A stretch of 64,000 bases of DNA, taken from NCBI RefSeq assembly GCF_002006355.2, contig NZ_CP096980.1, positions 744,001 through 808,000 on the forward strand. The letters run 5' to 3'. Below are positions 39,384 through 48,523 of this stretch, in pieces. The DNA is from Clostridium felsineum DSM 794. Lineage in GTDB: Bacteria > Bacillota > Clostridia > Clostridiales > Clostridiaceae. The translations under genes and the position numbers were made by a program. How positions within the stretch are numbered: the stretch's first letter is position 1; each line of letters opens with the position of its first letter. The notes under the pieces are model-generated. The model did not search any database, was not told the origin of the DNA, and saw nothing but the letters and a program-made list of their open reading frames with translations.

Positions 39384-39580
39384 ATAGTCCAGTTGATGAT
39401 GAGTTGATTTTTTATTGAGTTTTACATAATGTTATAAAAGTTTTATTCACTATTGATATTTAGGGATAGGTTTATATTAAATATTATATTTAGTGATTTA
39501 TTATTACTTTAAGTTAAAAGTTTGGGTGGTACCGCGCGGCCATAGTTCTCGCCCCAAGGAGAGAATATGGGTCGTTTTTT
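39384..39580 (+). promoter_or_regulatory. T-box antiterminator/terminator in the cimA operon leader
   Basis: T-box TGGGTGGTACCGCG (39522-39535), then a hairpin built from CCATAGTTCTC and GAGAATATGG and a run of seven T. The bulge TGGT fits an ACCA-ended tRNA. The roughly 140 bases before it lack AGAGAG, GGTGxGAA or a GAAxxxxCTC specifier loop, so no amino acid can be read. With the minus-strand T-box, this fills the 962-base ilvH-cimA gap. Confidence 0.78.
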
Positions 39581-39685
39581 TATACCAAAAATTACAAGAA
39601 CATATCAAAACTTAAAGAATAGTCGAAAAAATTGAAATAATTATAATAATCATAATTTTAAATTAATTAAAGTGGGAGGTTAGAT

Positions 39686-41269
39686 ATGGGCAAGGAAGAG
39701 AAAGTATATATGTTTGATAGCATTCTAAGAGACGGTTCTCAAGCACAAGGAGTTTCATTTAGTGTAACTGATAAGATTAAAATAGTAAAAAAATTAGATG
39801 AAATGGGAATTGATTATATAGAAGCTGGAAATCCTAGCTCAAACCCTAAAGATAGAGAATTTTTTGAAGAAATAAAAAGTTTGAAATTTTTGAATTCAAA
39901 ATTATGTGCTTTTGGCAGTACTAGAAGATCAGGAATAAAAGCCGAAGAAGATGAGGGACTAGAAAAGCTCATAAACAGTGGTGCAGATGTACTTGCAATA
40001 TTTGGCAAAGCATGGGATTTTCAAGTCACTGATATAATAAAAACTTCTCTTTCTGAAAATCTAAATATGATTGGTGACAGTATAGAATATTTAGTTTCAC
40101 TAAATAAAGAGGTGGTGTTTGATGCAGAACACTTCTTTGATGGATTTAAAAATAATAAAGAGTATTCTATAGAGGTTTTAAATGTTGCCAAAAGGGCAGG
40201 AGCAAAGTGGATTGTACTTTGTGATACTAATGGAGGTACTATGCCAAATGAAGTAATTGATATAATTCAATACTTGGTTAAAGATTTGAAGTTTGATAAT
40301 ATTGGTGTTCACTTTCATGATGATGCAGGTATGGCAGTAGCAAATTCAATTATGGCAGTACACTATGGTGTAAGACATGTTCAAGGTACTTTTACAGGAG
40401 TAGGAGAAAGGTGTGGTAATGCAAATTTGTCGAGTATAATAGCAAATCTAAGTTTGAAAATGGATTACACTACTATAAAAAAAGATATGCTTGAATATTT
40501 GACTGTAGCTTTTAGATACATATCTGAAGCTTGTAATATGACACCAAATGAGAGAACTCCCTATGTTGGTAATTGTGCTTTTTCTCACAAAGGTGGAATG
40601 CATATAGATGCTGTTAGAAAAAATCCAAAATCTTTTGAACATATAAATCCGGCAGCCGTTGGAAACTCAAGAAGGATACTTGTATCAGAGGTTTCTGGAA
40701 GAAGCACAATACTTCCGGCATTAAGAAAGATAAATCCTAAAATAGATAAGGATTCTCCAGAGACAAAAGCAGTGGTTAAAAGAGTAAAAGATTTAGAGTA
40801 TATAGGATATCAATTTGAAGGAGCAGAAGGCAGTTTTGAGCTTCTTATGAGAAAAGAACTTAATGTATTTAAGCCTTCCTTTAAGCTTATAGAGTATAAA
40901 GTTATTGCTGAAAGGCCATATATAAGTGATTTAAGTGCTACAGCAATAGTTAAAATAATGGTTAATGGAAAACTTGAAATAACAGCAGCAGATGGTAAGG
41001 GTCCTGTAAATGCACTTGATAAAGCTTTAAGAAAAGCGCTTGGTGTATTTTACAAGGAATTAGCTGATGTGTACCTTACAGATTATAAGGTAAGAGTAAT
41101 TAGTGGAACTAAGGCAACTAGTGCCAAAATCAGGGTGTTAATTGAGTCTACAGATGGTATTTCCACATGGACAACTGTTGGTGTTTCTTATGACATAATA
41201 GAAGCCAGCTGGCTAGCACTTGTAGATTCAGTAGAATATAAATTAATACAAAGTAACAAGGAGGAATAA
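39686..41269 (+). CDS. cimA: Citramalate synthase (LeuA superfamily)
   Basis: 527 aa. HMGL-like TIM barrel with DSILRDGSQAQGVSFSVTDK, metal ligands His209 and His211 in VHFHDD, and a C-terminal LeuA-type regulatory domain. The stretches YIEAGNPSSNPKDREFF, AFGSTRR, IFGKAWDFQVT and DAEHFFDG are typical of the CimA family rather than LeuA proper. It condenses pyruvate with acetyl-CoA to (R)-citramalate for isoleucine synthesis. Often annotated leuA because of its place before leuCDB. ATG behind GGGAGG. Confidence 0.86.
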   Translation: MGKEEKVYMFDSILRDGSQAQGVSFSVTDKIKIVKKLDEMGIDYIEAGNPSSNPKDREFFEEIKSLKFLNSKLCAFGSTRRSGIKAEEDEGLEKLINSGADVLAIFGKAWDFQVTDIIKTSLSENLNMIGDSIEYLVSLNKEVVFDAEHFFDGFKNNKEYSIEVLNVAKRAGAKWIVLCDTNGGTMPNEVIDIIQYLVKDLKFDNIGVHFHDDAGMAVANSIMAVHYGVRHVQGTFTGVGERCGNANLSSIIANLSLKMDYTTIKKDMLEYLTVAFRYISEACNMTPNERTPYVGNCAFSHKGGMHIDAVRKNPKSFEHINPAAVGNSRRILVSEVSGRSTILPALRKINPKIDKDSPETKAVVKRVKDLEYIGYQFEGAEGSFELLMRKELNVFKPSFKLIEYKVIAERPYISDLSATAIVKIMVNGKLEITAADGKGPVNALDKALRKALGVFYKELADVYLTDYKVRVISGTKATSAKIRVLIESTDGISTWTTVGVSYDIIEASWLALVDSVEYKLIQSNKEE

Positions 41270-41273
41270 AACA

Positions 41274-42542
41274 ATGAAAAAACCGATGACCATGACACAA
41301 AAAATACTTGCAAATCATGCAGGACTTGATTATGTAGAGGCAGGACAGCTTATAACAGCTAAGCTTGACCTTGTTTTAGGAAATGATGTAACTACCCCAG
41401 TAGCAATCAAAGCATTTAAAAATATGGGGGTAGACAAAGTATTTAATAAGAAAAAGGTAGCTATAGTGCCAGATCATTTTACACCTAATAAAGATATAAA
41501 GTCAGCAGAACACTGCAAAATGATAAGACAATTTGCTAGAAGTAAGGAAATAGAAAATTATTTTGAAATAGGTGAAATGGGAATCGAGCATGCTCTTATT
41601 CCAGAAAAAGGACTTGCTGTTCCTGGAGATGTAATCATAGGTGCTGATTCTCATACTTGTACTTATGGAGCACTTGGAGTTTTTTCAACGGGTGTTGGAA
41701 GTACTGATATGGCAGTTGGTATGGCTACAGGCAAAGCATGGTTTAAGGTGCCAGAGGCTATAAAATTTGTGTTAAAAGGAAAACCAGCAAAATGGGTATC
41801 TGGTAAAGATATAATACTTCACATAATCGGAATGATTGGTGTTGATGGAGCTTTATATAAATCCATGGAGTACACAGGAGAGGGATTGGAATATCTTTCT
41901 ATGGATGATAGATTTACCATTGCCAATATGGCAATAGAAGCAGGGGCTAAGAATGGAATTTTCCCTGTAGATGATAAGACCGTTGAGTACATGAAGGGTA
42001 GAAGTGATAGAGAATTAAAGAAATTCCATGCAGATGAGGATGCAGTTTACAGTAAGGTTATAGAAATAGATTTAAGTACACTAAAGCCTACAGTAGCATT
42101 TCCACATTTACCTGAAAACACTAAAACTATTGATGAAGTTGGGGAGGTTACGGTTGATCAAGTAGTAATTGGTTCATGTACTAATGGAAGAATGGAAGAC
42201 TTAAGAATAGCTGCTTCAATTTTAAAAGGTAAAAAAGTTAAGAAGGGAATAAGACTTATTGTATTCCCAGGAACTCAAAATATATATCTTGAAGCTATGG
42301 AAGAAGGTCTTGTTAGAACGTTTATAGAAGCTGGAGGAATTGTAAGTACACCAACCTGTGGACCTTGCCTTGGAGGACATATGGGAATACTTGCAGAAGG
42401 AGAAAGAGCTATATCTACAACAAATAGAAATTTTGTAGGTAGAATGGGTCATCCTAAGAGTGAAGTTTATCTAGCTAGCCCAGCAGTAGCGGCAGCTTCA
42501 GCAATAGCAGGAAAAATAGTATCACCAGAGGAGGTTTTATAA
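41274..42542 (+). CDS. leuC: Isopropylmalate/citramalate isomerase large subunit
   Basis: 422 aa, the shorter HacA/LeuC2-like form. Iron-sulfur cysteines Cys302 (GSCTNGR), Cys362 and Cys365 (TCGPCLGGHMG). With LeuD it isomerises 2- to 3-isopropylmalate and probably citramalate to 3-methylmalate. Starts four bases after cimA behind AAGGAGG; one base separates it from leuD. Confidence 0.95.
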   Translation: MKKPMTMTQKILANHAGLDYVEAGQLITAKLDLVLGNDVTTPVAIKAFKNMGVDKVFNKKKVAIVPDHFTPNKDIKSAEHCKMIRQFARSKEIENYFEIGEMGIEHALIPEKGLAVPGDVIIGADSHTCTYGALGVFSTGVGSTDMAVGMATGKAWFKVPEAIKFVLKGKPAKWVSGKDIILHIIGMIGVDGALYKSMEYTGEGLEYLSMDDRFTIANMAIEAGAKNGIFPVDDKTVEYMKGRSDRELKKFHADEDAVYSKVIEIDLSTLKPTVAFPHLPENTKTIDEVGEVTVDQVVIGSCTNGRMEDLRIAASILKGKKVKKGIRLIVFPGTQNIYLEAMEEGLVRTFIEAGGIVSTPTCGPCLGGHMGILAEGERAISTTNRNFVGRMGHPKSEVYLASPAVAAASAIAGKIVSPEEVL

Positions 42543-42543
42543 T

Positions 42544-43035
42544 ATGAAAGTTAATGGCGATGTTTTAAAATATGGAGATAATATTGACACGGATGTTATA
42601 ATCCCAGCAAGATATTTAAATACTTCAGTACCAGAAGAACTTGCGAAACACTGTATGGAAGATTTAGATGTAGATTTTCTAAAAAAATTGAAAAAAGGTG
42701 ACATTTTAGTTGGAGGAAAAAACTTTGGTTGTGGATCTTCAAGGGAACATGCTCCAATATGCATTAAGGCAGCAGGGGTTTCCTGTGTTATTGCCAAAAG
42801 TTTTGCTAGAATATTTTACAGAAATTCAATAAACATAGGTTTTCCAATACTTGAATGTGAAGAAGCTGTTAATGATGCTAAAACAGGAGATAAATTAGAG
42901 GTGGATTTCATAGAAGGAAAAATTGTGAACTTAACTTTAAATAAAGAATACAAAGCGCAGCCATTCCCAGAATTCATGCTTAAAATAATGAAAAACGAAG
43001 GATTGACTAACTGTGTTAAAGATGGATTATTTTAA
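42544..43035 (+). CDS. leuD: Isopropylmalate/citramalate isomerase small subunit
   Basis: 163 aa, swivel domain. Marks: GDNIDTDVIIPARYL at the N-terminus and GGKNFGCGSSREHAP around residue 60. Forms the heterodimer with LeuC. The ribosome-binding site GAGGTTTT is weak, but the gene is tightly linked to leuC. Confidence 0.95.
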   Translation: MKVNGDVLKYGDNIDTDVIIPARYLNTSVPEELAKHCMEDLDVDFLKKLKKGDILVGGKNFGCGSSREHAPICIKAAGVSCVIAKSFARIFYRNSINIGFPILECEEAVNDAKTGDKLEVDFIEGKIVNLTLNKEYKAQPFPEFMLKIMKNEGLTNCVKDGLF

Positions 43036-43062
43036 TTAAATAATATTATTGGAGGGTTATTA

Positions 43063-44136
43063 ATGAAAGAATATAAGGTTGCCGTTATTCCTGGTGATGG
43101 AATCGGTGTTGAAATAGTAGGGGAAGCTCTTAAGGTTCTTGAAAAGGTAGGAGCAAAGTATGATACTAAATTTAATCTTACAGAGGTGAAAGCAGGAGGA
43201 TGTGCTATAGATGAATTTTCAGTACCACTTCCAGATGCAACTTTAGAAGTTTGTAAAAATTCAGATGCAGTACTTTTAGGAGCAGTAGGAGGACCTAAGT
43301 GGGATACACTTCCAGGAGAAAAAAGACCTGAAAAAGCGCTTATGGGATTAAGAGGAGGCCTTGGACTTTATGCAAACCTAAGACCAGCAAAGGTTTATGA
43401 TGTATTGAAATCAGCATCTCCTTTAAAAGAAGAAATCATAAACAAAGGAGTAGATTTACTAGTTGTAAGAGAACTTACAGGAGGAATTTACTTTGGAGAA
43501 AGAGGAAGAGATGTTCAAAATGGAATAAATTCAGCTTATGATACTGAAAGATATAATGTTGAAGAAATAAAAAGGATTGCACATGTTGCATTTAAGGCAG
43601 CTCTTAAGAGAAACAAGAAAGTTACTTCTGTAGATAAGGCAAATATATTAGAGTCTTCAAGGCTTTGGAGAGAAACTGTAACAGAAGTTGCAAAGGAATA
43701 TAAAGATGTTGAATTAAACTACCTTTATGTTGATAATGCAGCAATGCAGCTAGTACGTGACCCATCTCAATTTGATGTAATAGTAACAAGCAACATATTC
43801 GGTGATATCCTTACAGATGAGGCATCAATGGTAACAGGTTCAATAGGAATGCTTCCATCAGCAAGTCTTAGAAATGACAGCTTTGGAATGTACGAGCCAA
43901 TACATGGTTCTGCACCAGATATTGCAGGAAAAGATTTGGCTAATCCGCTAGCACAAATATTGTCAGTTGCAATGATGCTTGAATATTCTTTTAATATGAC
44001 TGAAGCTGCAAAAGATATAGAAAATGCAGTAGAAAAAGTCTTGAATAGTGGCTATAGGACAGGAGATATTTACACAGAGGGAAGCAAAAAAGTTGGAACG
44101 AAAGAAATGGCTAAGCTTGTTTTAGCTGAACTTTAA
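43063..44136 (+). CDS. leuB: 3-isopropylmalate dehydrogenase
   Basis: 357 aa. NAD-dependent oxidative decarboxylation of 3-isopropylmalate, and likely of methylmalate to 2-oxobutyrate in the citramalate route. N-terminal VIPGDGIGVE; RELTGGIYFGERG; metal and NAD site NIFGDILTDEASMVTGSIGMLPSAS and EPIHGSAPDIAGKD. ATG behind GGAGGG. Confidence 0.96.
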   Translation: MKEYKVAVIPGDGIGVEIVGEALKVLEKVGAKYDTKFNLTEVKAGGCAIDEFSVPLPDATLEVCKNSDAVLLGAVGGPKWDTLPGEKRPEKALMGLRGGLGLYANLRPAKVYDVLKSASPLKEEIINKGVDLLVVRELTGGIYFGERGRDVQNGINSAYDTERYNVEEIKRIAHVAFKAALKRNKKVTSVDKANILESSRLWRETVTEVAKEYKDVELNYLYVDNAAMQLVRDPSQFDVIVTSNIFGDILTDEASMVTGSIGMLPSASLRNDSFGMYEPIHGSAPDIAGKDLANPLAQILSVAMMLEYSFNMTEAAKDIENAVEKVLNSGYRTGDIYTEGSKKVGTKEMAKLVLAEL

Positions 44137-44143
44137 TAGATAT

Positions 44144-44175
44144 GGTTTGACTGATTATCATTAATCAGTCAAACC
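44144..44175 (+). repeat. Intercistronic hairpin between leuB and ilvD
   Basis: Perfect 13-bp stem GGTTTGACTGATT/AATCAGTCAAACC with a six-base loop and no U-tract, ending about 10 bases before the ilvD ribosome-binding site. More likely an RNA-stability or translation element than a terminator. Confidence 0.75.
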
Positions 44176-44198
44176 TAAAAATCAAAGGAGTGATTTAT

Positions 44199-45857
44199 AT
44201 GAATTCTGATAAGGCAATGAAAGGAGTAGAAAGGGCTCCACATAGATCTCTTTTTAAGGCTCTAGGTTTTATAGATGAGGAAATGGATAGACCTCTTATA
44301 GGAATAGCTAATTCTTACAGCGAACTTATACCAGGTCATATGAATCTTGATAAAATAGTTAAAGCAGTAAAGGACGGAATAAGAATGGCAGGAGGTGTTC
44401 CTGTTGAGTTCGGAACCATTGGAGTTTGTGATGGTATTTCTATGAATCATAAGGGAATGAGCTATTCACTTCCTTCAAGACAGATTATAGCTGATAGTGT
44501 TGAAATTGTTGCTAAGGCTCATGCACTAGACGGACTTGTGCTTGTACCAAATTGCGATAAAGTAGTTCCAGGAATGCTTATGGCAGCAGGAAGAGTTAAT
44601 ATACCTTCAATAGTAATAAGTGGCGGACCAATGCTTGCAGGTAGAACAAATGGAAGAACAACAGATTTAAATTCTGTATTTGAAGGGGTTGGAGCTGTTT
44701 CAGCAGGAAAAATGTCTTTAGAAGAATTAGCAGAGTTAGAAAATACTGCATGTCCAACTTGCGGTTCTTGTTCTGGAATGTTTACAGCAAATTCCATGAA
44801 TTGTCTTTCTGAAGTTTTAGGCTTGGCGCTTCCTTACAATGGAACTATACCAGCTGTATTTTCAGAAAGATTGAGGCTTGCTAAAAAAGCAGGTATGAAA
44901 ATAGTTGAACTAGTTAAGAAAGATATAAAACCAAGTGATATTTTAACAGAGGATGCATTTATGAATGCAGTTGCAATGGATATGGCATTGGGTGGATCTA
45001 CTAATTCACTTCTACATCTTCCTGCAATAGCTTATGAGTGTGATGTTGAAATTAATTTTGATAAAATAAATGAAATAAGCGAAAAAGTTCCTCATGTTTG
45101 TAAATTAAGTCCAGCAGGCTATCATCATATAGAAGATTTACATATGGCAGGAGGAATACCAGCTGTTGTTAATGGAATTATGAAAAAGGGACTTTTAAAT
45201 AAGGATTGTCTTACAGTTACAGGTAAAACTCTATATGAAAATGTTAAGGATGCTAAAATTAAAAATATTGATGTTATAAGAGTTGATAATCCTTATAGCG
45301 AAACTGGAGGACTTTCAGTTTTACGAGGTAACTTGGCTCCTGACGGTGCTATAGTTAAAAAGGCAGCAGTGGCTCCTGAAATGATGCAGCATAAAGGACC
45401 AGCTAGGGTATTTAATAGTGAAGAAGAGGTATCCGCAGCAATACTTGGTGGAAAAATAAATAAAGGTGATGTTGTGGTAATTAGATATGAGGGACCTAAG
45501 GGTGGACCTGGAATGAAGGAAATGCTTTCTCCAACAGCATCTCTTGCAGGTATGGGACTTGATAAGAGTGTAGCACTTATAACTGATGGAAGATTTTCAG
45601 GGGCAACAAGAGGAGCATCCATCGGACATGTATCACCAGAGGCAGCTGAAGGTGGTCCAATAGGGTTAGTTCATGAAGGGGATATGATTGAAATAGATAT
45701 AGAAAAGAAAATTATAAATCTACTTGTTCCAGAGGAAGAACTAAAGAACAGAAAACCTGAAAAAGTAGAAAAACCAGTAAAGGGATATTTAAATACCTAT
45801 AGGCAAGGAGTATCATCTGCCTGTACAGGAGCGGTTTTTCATAGTACAAAGGAGTGA
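44199..45857 (+). CDS. ilvD: Dihydroxy-acid dehydratase
   Basis: 552 aa. Iron-sulfur dehydratase of the valine and isoleucine pathways. Cluster region CPTCGSCSGMF with Cys185, Cys188 and Cys191; C-terminal TDGRFSGATRGASIGHVSPEA. The ATG at 44199 follows AAAGGAGTGA; an upstream in-frame GTG at 44190 lies under that site. Overlaps the upstream end of the ilvB reading frame. Confidence 0.96.
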   Translation: MNSDKAMKGVERAPHRSLFKALGFIDEEMDRPLIGIANSYSELIPGHMNLDKIVKAVKDGIRMAGGVPVEFGTIGVCDGISMNHKGMSYSLPSRQIIADSVEIVAKAHALDGLVLVPNCDKVVPGMLMAAGRVNIPSIVISGGPMLAGRTNGRTTDLNSVFEGVGAVSAGKMSLEELAELENTACPTCGSCSGMFTANSMNCLSEVLGLALPYNGTIPAVFSERLRLAKKAGMKIVELVKKDIKPSDILTEDAFMNAVAMDMALGGSTNSLLHLPAIAYECDVEINFDKINEISEKVPHVCKLSPAGYHHIEDLHMAGGIPAVVNGIMKKGLLNKDCLTVTGKTLYENVKDAKIKNIDVIRVDNPYSETGGLSVLRGNLAPDGAIVKKAAVAPEMMQHKGPARVFNSEEEVSAAILGGKINKGDVVVIRYEGPKGGPGMKEMLSPTASLAGMGLDKSVALITDGRFSGATRGASIGHVSPEAAEGGPIGLVHEGDMIEIDIEKKIINLLVPEEELKNRKPEKVEKPVKGYLNTYRQGVSSACTGAVFHSTKE

Positions 45858-45862
45858 TGAAG

Positions 45863-47527
45863 GTGAAATATAACGGTTCCAGAATTATACTTGAGTGTTT
45901 GAAAGAACAAGGTGTAGATACTATTTTTGGATATCCGGGAGGAGCAGTTTTAAATATTTTTGATGCTTTATATTCATTTTCAGAGATAAAATGTGTACTA
46001 ACATCTCATGAGCAAGGGGCATCACATGCAGCAGATGGATATGCAAGGGCTACAGGAAAAGTTGGTGTATGCCTTGCAACCTCTGGGCCTGGAGCTACAA
46101 ACCTTGTAACAGGAATTGCAACAGCATACATGGATTCAGTACCTATGGTTGCCATAACAGGTCAAGTAGGCACAACGTTAATAGGTAAGGACTCATTCCA
46201 AGAAGTGGATATAACAGACATAACAATGCCAATAACAAAACATAATTTTATGGTTAAAAATGTTGAAGATTTAGCTAAAACTATAAGAGAGGCGTTTTAT
46301 ATAGCTAAAAGTGGAAGACCTGGTCCTGTTTTAATTGATGTTCCTAAGGATGTAACTGCAGATGAATGTGAGTATGAACCTAAAGCACCAGAAGAAATTA
46401 AAAAGTTTGAGGTAAGTGATAAAAAAGTAGATGAAGCTGTAGAGCTTATTTTAGAAAGTAAAAAGCCAGTTATAATCGTGGGTGGTGGCTGCAATATATC
46501 TGAAGCACAAAAGGAACTTAAAAACTTTCAAGAAAAACTTAAATGCCCAGTTTGTGCAACAATGATGGGGCTTGGAGCTTTTAGTGGAAAAGACGATATG
46601 TTTACTGGTATGGTTGGAATGCATGGAACACCAGCTTCAAATAGATCTATATGTGAAAGTGATCTTGTTATAGCTATTGGATGTAGATTTAGTGATAGAG
46701 TAACAAGTAATGCAGATACCTTTGCAAAAAATGCAAAAATACTTCATATAGATATCGATGAAGCAGAGGTTTCTAAAAATATTAAGGCAGATGGATTTAT
46801 AATTGGTGATGTTAAAGAAGTTCTTAAAAAGGTAAACGAGAAGCTTAAAAAAAGAGAGAATAATGAGTGGACAGAGTATTCATTGTCACTTAAGAAAAAG
46901 GATAATTCTAAGATAGTAAGAGTAAATAAAGATGAAACTGTAAATCCAGTGTATGTAATAAGAAAATTATATGAGCTTACAGATGGTGATGCTATCATAA
47001 CAACAGAGGTTGGACAAAATCAAATATGGGCAACTCAAGGATATATATATACTAAACCTAGAACTTTTATAACCTCAGGTGGACTTGGTACAATGGGATA
47101 TGGATTTGGGGCAGCTATAGGGGCTAGTGTTGGAAAAGAAAAGATGACCTTTGATATTGCTGGTGATGGAAGCTTTAGAATGAATATAAATGAACTTGCT
47201 ACAGCAGTTAGATATAAATTGCCTGTAAAAATAATTGTATTAAATAACAATGTTCTTGGCATGGTTAGACAATGGCAAAATCTATTTTATAAGAAGAGAT
47301 ATTCGAGCACTACTTTAGAAAGAGATACTGATTTTGTGAAAATAGCAGAAGGTTATGGTGCACTTGGATTAAGAGTTTCTACAAATGAGGGAGTAGAGGC
47401 AGCACTTAAAAAGGCGATAGAATATGATGGACCAGTAGTAATTGATTTTACTGTAAAAGAGGATGAAATGGCAACTCCTATAGTTCCACCAGGAGCGAAT
47501 ATTGAAAATATGGTTGTGCTTGATTAG
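45863..47527 (+). CDS. ilvB: Acetolactate synthase catalytic (large) subunit
   Basis: 554 aa. ThDP enzyme joining pyruvate with pyruvate or 2-oxobutyrate. Catalytic Glu50 in SHEQGASHAADGYAR, FAD-binding middle domain, ThDP motif GDGSFRMN...NNNVLGM. The GTG at 45863 is placed by AAAGGAG (45848-45854); an ATG at 45857 would be too close to that site. No ilvN follows; the regulatory subunit ilvH is upstream of the operon. ilvC is absent from the window. Confidence 0.94.
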   Translation: MKYNGSRIILECLKEQGVDTIFGYPGGAVLNIFDALYSFSEIKCVLTSHEQGASHAADGYARATGKVGVCLATSGPGATNLVTGIATAYMDSVPMVAITGQVGTTLIGKDSFQEVDITDITMPITKHNFMVKNVEDLAKTIREAFYIAKSGRPGPVLIDVPKDVTADECEYEPKAPEEIKKFEVSDKKVDEAVELILESKKPVIIVGGGCNISEAQKELKNFQEKLKCPVCATMMGLGAFSGKDDMFTGMVGMHGTPASNRSICESDLVIAIGCRFSDRVTSNADTFAKNAKILHIDIDEAEVSKNIKADGFIIGDVKEVLKKVNEKLKKRENNEWTEYSLSLKKKDNSKIVRVNKDETVNPVYVIRKLYELTDGDAIITTEVGQNQIWATQGYIYTKPRTFITSGGLGTMGYGFGAAIGASVGKEKMTFDIAGDGSFRMNINELATAVRYKLPVKIIVLNNNVLGMVRQWQNLFYKKRYSSTTLERDTDFVKIAEGYGALGLRVSTNEGVEAALKKAIEYDGPVVIDFTVKEDEMATPIVPPGANIENMVVLD

Positions 47528-47542
47528 AATATATTTTTTTAT

Positions 47543-47582
47543 TAAAAAGTGACTATACAAAACTAATATGTATAGCACTTTT
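47543..47582 (+). terminator. Terminator of the cimA-ilvB operon
   Basis: Hairpin AAAAAGTG-ACTATACA with TGTATAG-CACTTTTT (one bulged base), followed by a T-rich tract. Confidence 0.85.
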
Positions 47583-47714
47583 TAATTTTTTGTACTAGAT
47601 TAAAATAACATTGAGTTAAAAATTAAATTATATTAAATATAAAATTGAATAAAAAAGTAAATTAATTTATAATTAATATTATCATGTAAAATTAACTAAT
47701 GAGGTGCTAGCAAT

Positions 47715-48374
47715 ATGAATAAAAAATTATCAGCATTTGTCACACTTATTATCATGTTTATTGCCGGAGTAATAGGTTTTATAAAATTTAGAACTACATT
47801 TATGAATATATTAGTTATACCAGCCGAGATTATTACTAAAATACATTTTAAGACATCTCATATAGAAAATGCATTAATGTATTCAGGATATTATTCTCTT
47901 TTGTCTATGATTTTTTCAGCTATTTTTGCAGTGAGTTTAGTACTTTTGCTTGTAAATTTATTATCAAAAACACATGGCCCAAATTTTTATTCATCCTTAA
48001 TAAAAATGCTTATTGTAATGGGAGTCAGTGGAGCAGTAATATATAGCAATTTTTGGGTTATTACGAAGGACAAAATATACTTTAGTTCTCCTACCACATT
48101 AGGTTCTATGATTAAACTTGATTACGATGATGTATCTAATATAGCTATAAATGTAAATGCTGAAAAAGGTAGTGGACCAATATTAAAGGTTGATTTGATT
48201 GCAAATGGAAATGATCTAGATTTATGGCAATCAGTTTCTGTTAATGATAATAATAAAAGTAAAGAAGTAAGAGATTTAATTTTTGTTTTGAAAACAAGAT
48301 TTCATACCTCTGTTACAGTCAATAAACATGGGTATACTGAGTACGATAAAGATATAAATTATTTAACAAATTAA
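47715..48374 (+). CDS. Hypothetical membrane protein (219 aa)
   Basis: Three N-terminal hydrophobic segments (about residues 6-24, 57-82 and 95-115), followed by a roughly 100-residue soluble part rich in beta-type sequence (SSPTTLGSMIKLDYDDVSNIAINVNAEKG). The topology and the sequence ITKDKIYFSSP...YDDVSNI resemble PH-like bacterial domains that follow membrane helices, but I do not recognise the family. ATG with GAGGTG; single gene. Confidence 0.72.
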   Translation: MNKKLSAFVTLIIMFIAGVIGFIKFRTTFMNILVIPAEIITKIHFKTSHIENALMYSGYYSLLSMIFSAIFAVSLVLLLVNLLSKTHGPNFYSSLIKMLIVMGVSGAVIYSNFWVITKDKIYFSSPTTLGSMIKLDYDDVSNIAINVNAEKGSGPILKVDLIANGNDLDLWQSVSVNDNNKSKEVRDLIFVLKTRFHTSVTVNKHGYTEYDKDINYLTN

Positions 48375-48390
48375 AAAATGGACAAGGGCA

Positions 48391-48426
48391 AATAAGATGC
48401 TATTTAATTGGCATCTTTATTTTTTA
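48391..48426 (+). terminator. Terminator after the 219-aa membrane protein
   Basis: Arms AATAAGATGC and GCATCTTTATT around a ten-base loop, then TTTTTT. Confidence 0.75.
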
Positions 48427-48523
48427 TTAAAAACTAATGTATAATATTAGTATAGGTGGGCTATTTATCTAATGAGGTTCGGTGGTATTTTAACTTTGTA
48501 AGTAAATAAGAGGAGAATATGGA

